Source: Legionellaceae bacterium (GTDB taxonomy: Bacteria > Pseudomonadota > Gammaproteobacteria > Legionellales > Legionellaceae). From it: a stretch of DNA of 64,000 bases. The stretch lies in NCBI GenBank assembly GCA_018061965.1, contig JAGOTG010000001.1:386677-450676 (forward strand). The letters are read 5' to 3'. The notes under the pieces were generated by a model that had not been told where the DNA came from, ran no database searches, and saw only the letters and a list, made by a program, of their open reading frames with translations. Positions 63,027 to 64,000 of this stretch are shown here, piece by piece (the first letter of the stretch is position 1; each line of letters opens with the position of its first letter). The translations under genes and the position numbers were made by a program.

Positions 63027-63764
63027 ATGCGTCAGCGTTCAGAATCATTTTTTAACAAAAAAGAGGTCGCTAGCTTTGCTGGCTTGGCGGTAGGTTTCGT
63101 GACTTCATCCTATTCTACTGGGGTTATCTCAACCACCGGTGTGTTTGCTACACCTATACTCCCTATCGTGGTGGGAAGTCTACTGGGGTTGTTACCAGCA
63201 AACGTGATACACAAGCATTTGGCTGCGAAATACGATGAAATTTTCAGAAACTCACCCAATACGAATGCTTTTTGCCATTTCACTATCCGTGCAACCACCG
63301 CGGTGGTTGGTATATTACTCGGGTTGATTGTCACTAGCTTGATGGTGAATCTCGCGATTAATCCGTTCGTGCTTCCAGCGCTGGTAGCTGGGGGGATCAG
63401 TGCGGCTATCATTATAGGGTTGTATGCGTATGCGTATAGTGTACTACGCCCTGCAATGCGAAGGACAGGTCTTGATGGCTTGGCAGAAACCATAGAGCAA
63501 CAGATAGATGATATGCCAAATAGTGTTACTATTACTATTGAAACAGATGGTTCTGAGCTTGATGAAGATGATTTACGAGGTTTGATTTCACTAACTAAAT
63601 ATTCCGGCCGTGGTGGACGAAAACAAGAGCTTGATATTAGTTTAAGCAATAAAGACAAAGTCATAGAGATATTAAAAGCAAAAAAAGGCGTTATTTGTGT
63701 AGAGAGTGAGATTACGGACTACGGTCGTGAAATTGCAGGGACAACTGTAATGAATAGGGTCTAG
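63027..63764 (+). CDS. Small membrane protein of unknown function
   Basis: 245 residues from the ATG at 63027 with GGAG correctly spaced. Four hydrophobic segments (about 14-70 and 90-150) include a Gly-rich hairpin-like stretch. A hydrophilic C-terminal part (170-245, rich in Asp/Glu, with TIETDGSELDEDDLRGL) follows. The stop codon lies inside a copy of the dispersed inverted motif. No family recognised. It could be an effector or part of a small mobile cassette. Confidence 0.78.
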   Translation: MRQRSESFFNKKEVASFAGLAVGFVTSSYSTGVISTTGVFATPILPIVVGSLLGLLPANVIHKHLAAKYDEIFRNSPNTNAFCHFTIRATTAVVGILLGLIVTSLMVNLAINPFVLPALVAGGISAAIIIGLYAYAYSVLRPAMRRTGLDGLAETIEQQIDDMPNSVTITIETDGSELDEDDLRGLISLTKYSGRGGRKQELDISLSNKDKVIEILKAKKGVICVESEITDYGREIAGTTVMNRV

Positions 63765-63769
63765 TGACA
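63755..63769 (-). repeat. Right, inverted copy of the TGTCAACAGACCCTA motif
   Basis: Reads TGTCACTAGACCCTA on -, 13 of 15 matches to the left copy at 62911. It contains the stop codon of the preceding gene. The pair resembles terminal inverted repeats around an 860-bp segment. Confidence 0.55.
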
Positions 63770-63955
63770 TAATAGTATAGGGATCCCAGGGCAAGAGCAT
63801 TCTGTTCACTTGTCATCGATGCTCACTTACGTATCCCCATGAAATTGAAACAAATTCTGTCATCCCCGCCTGTTGTATAGCTAAGACACATAGGTAACAG
63901 TTGGAACGGGAGATAGGTAACACTTAAAATGGCAAAATCATAAACTGAAAAGGGG

Positions 63956-64000
63956 ATGGTTTTGCCATGGAATGAGGAAAGTGTTATGTGTCAGCGCCAA
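63956..64000 (+). mobile_element. IS481-type transposase, first 15 codons (window-truncated)
   Basis: The frame begins at ATG 63956 with AGGGG close by and reads VLPWNEESVMCQRQ to the window edge. The PWxExSVMxxR pattern is characteristic of the N-terminus of IS481-family DDE transposases. About 75 bases upstream, ATAGGTAACA occurs twice (63889-63898 and 63914-63923), as expected near an IS481 left end. The exact end and target duplication cannot be set because the rest of the element lies outside. Confidence 0.72.

Overview
The window is a stretch of a gammaproteobacterial chromosome, moderately AT-rich. The order Legionellales is the best fit, because most of a Dot/Icm type IVB secretion system is present in canonical order. 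Typical gammaproteobacterial envelope genes and several effector-like genes surround it. I cannot name the genus. The gene content suggests a Legionella/Coxiella relative living inside a eukaryotic host cell.

Layout. 1-1670: end of cydA, then cydB and the 29-residue cydX (cytochrome bd oxidase). 1840-17236: the dot/icm block icmP-O-N-M-L-K-E-G-C-D-J-B (dotM-L-K-J-I-H-G-F-E-P-N-O), all on + and tightly packed. 17282-22970: a 993-residue protein of unknown function directly behind icmB, an F-box-like effector candidate, and a polytopic membrane protein on -. The membrane protein is separated from argR by a tandem pair of ARG boxes. 23695-31557 on -: icmF and icmH, sitting behind the housekeeping genes gpmI-envC-ctpA. 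31627-38886 on +: uppS-cdsA-rseP-bamA-skp-fabZ-lpxA, the usual envelope cluster but without lpxD or lpxB at their normal places.

38984-42642 on -: two coiled-coil or charged effector candidates, then pncC and a dienelactone hydrolase. 42725-48645: a TPR-methyltransferase fusion, trxB, ftsK and lolA. 48642-53895: yhdP and mpl. 54015-64000 is accessory in character. It holds a host-attachment-like protein, a gene remnant, two paralogous exported proteins (one apparently starting with CTG), a degenerate eukaryotic-type kinase, an amino acid permease, a one-helix coiled-coil protein, a BolA protein, a type IV pilin, an exported papain-like protease, a YerC/TrpR-type regulator and a membrane protein flanked by inverted copies of a dispersed motif. 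The window ends at the beginning of an IS481-type transposase.

How the genes fit together. DotM/L/N form the coupling complex that receives effectors. DotF, DotG, DotH, DotI, DotJ, DotK, DotE and DotP build the envelope channel. DotO is the cytoplasmic ATPase, and IcmF/IcmH stabilise the channel. The kinase, the F-box-like protein and the coiled-coil proteins are plausible passengers. ArgR sites next to the membrane-protein gene suggest that arginine status controls at least one accessory gene here.

I found no clearly new multi-gene system. The strongest leads are the 993-residue icmB neighbour, the ArgR-linked membrane protein, the DotG 82-residue triplication, the CTG-start exported pair, and the palindromic repeats of the last 10 kb.
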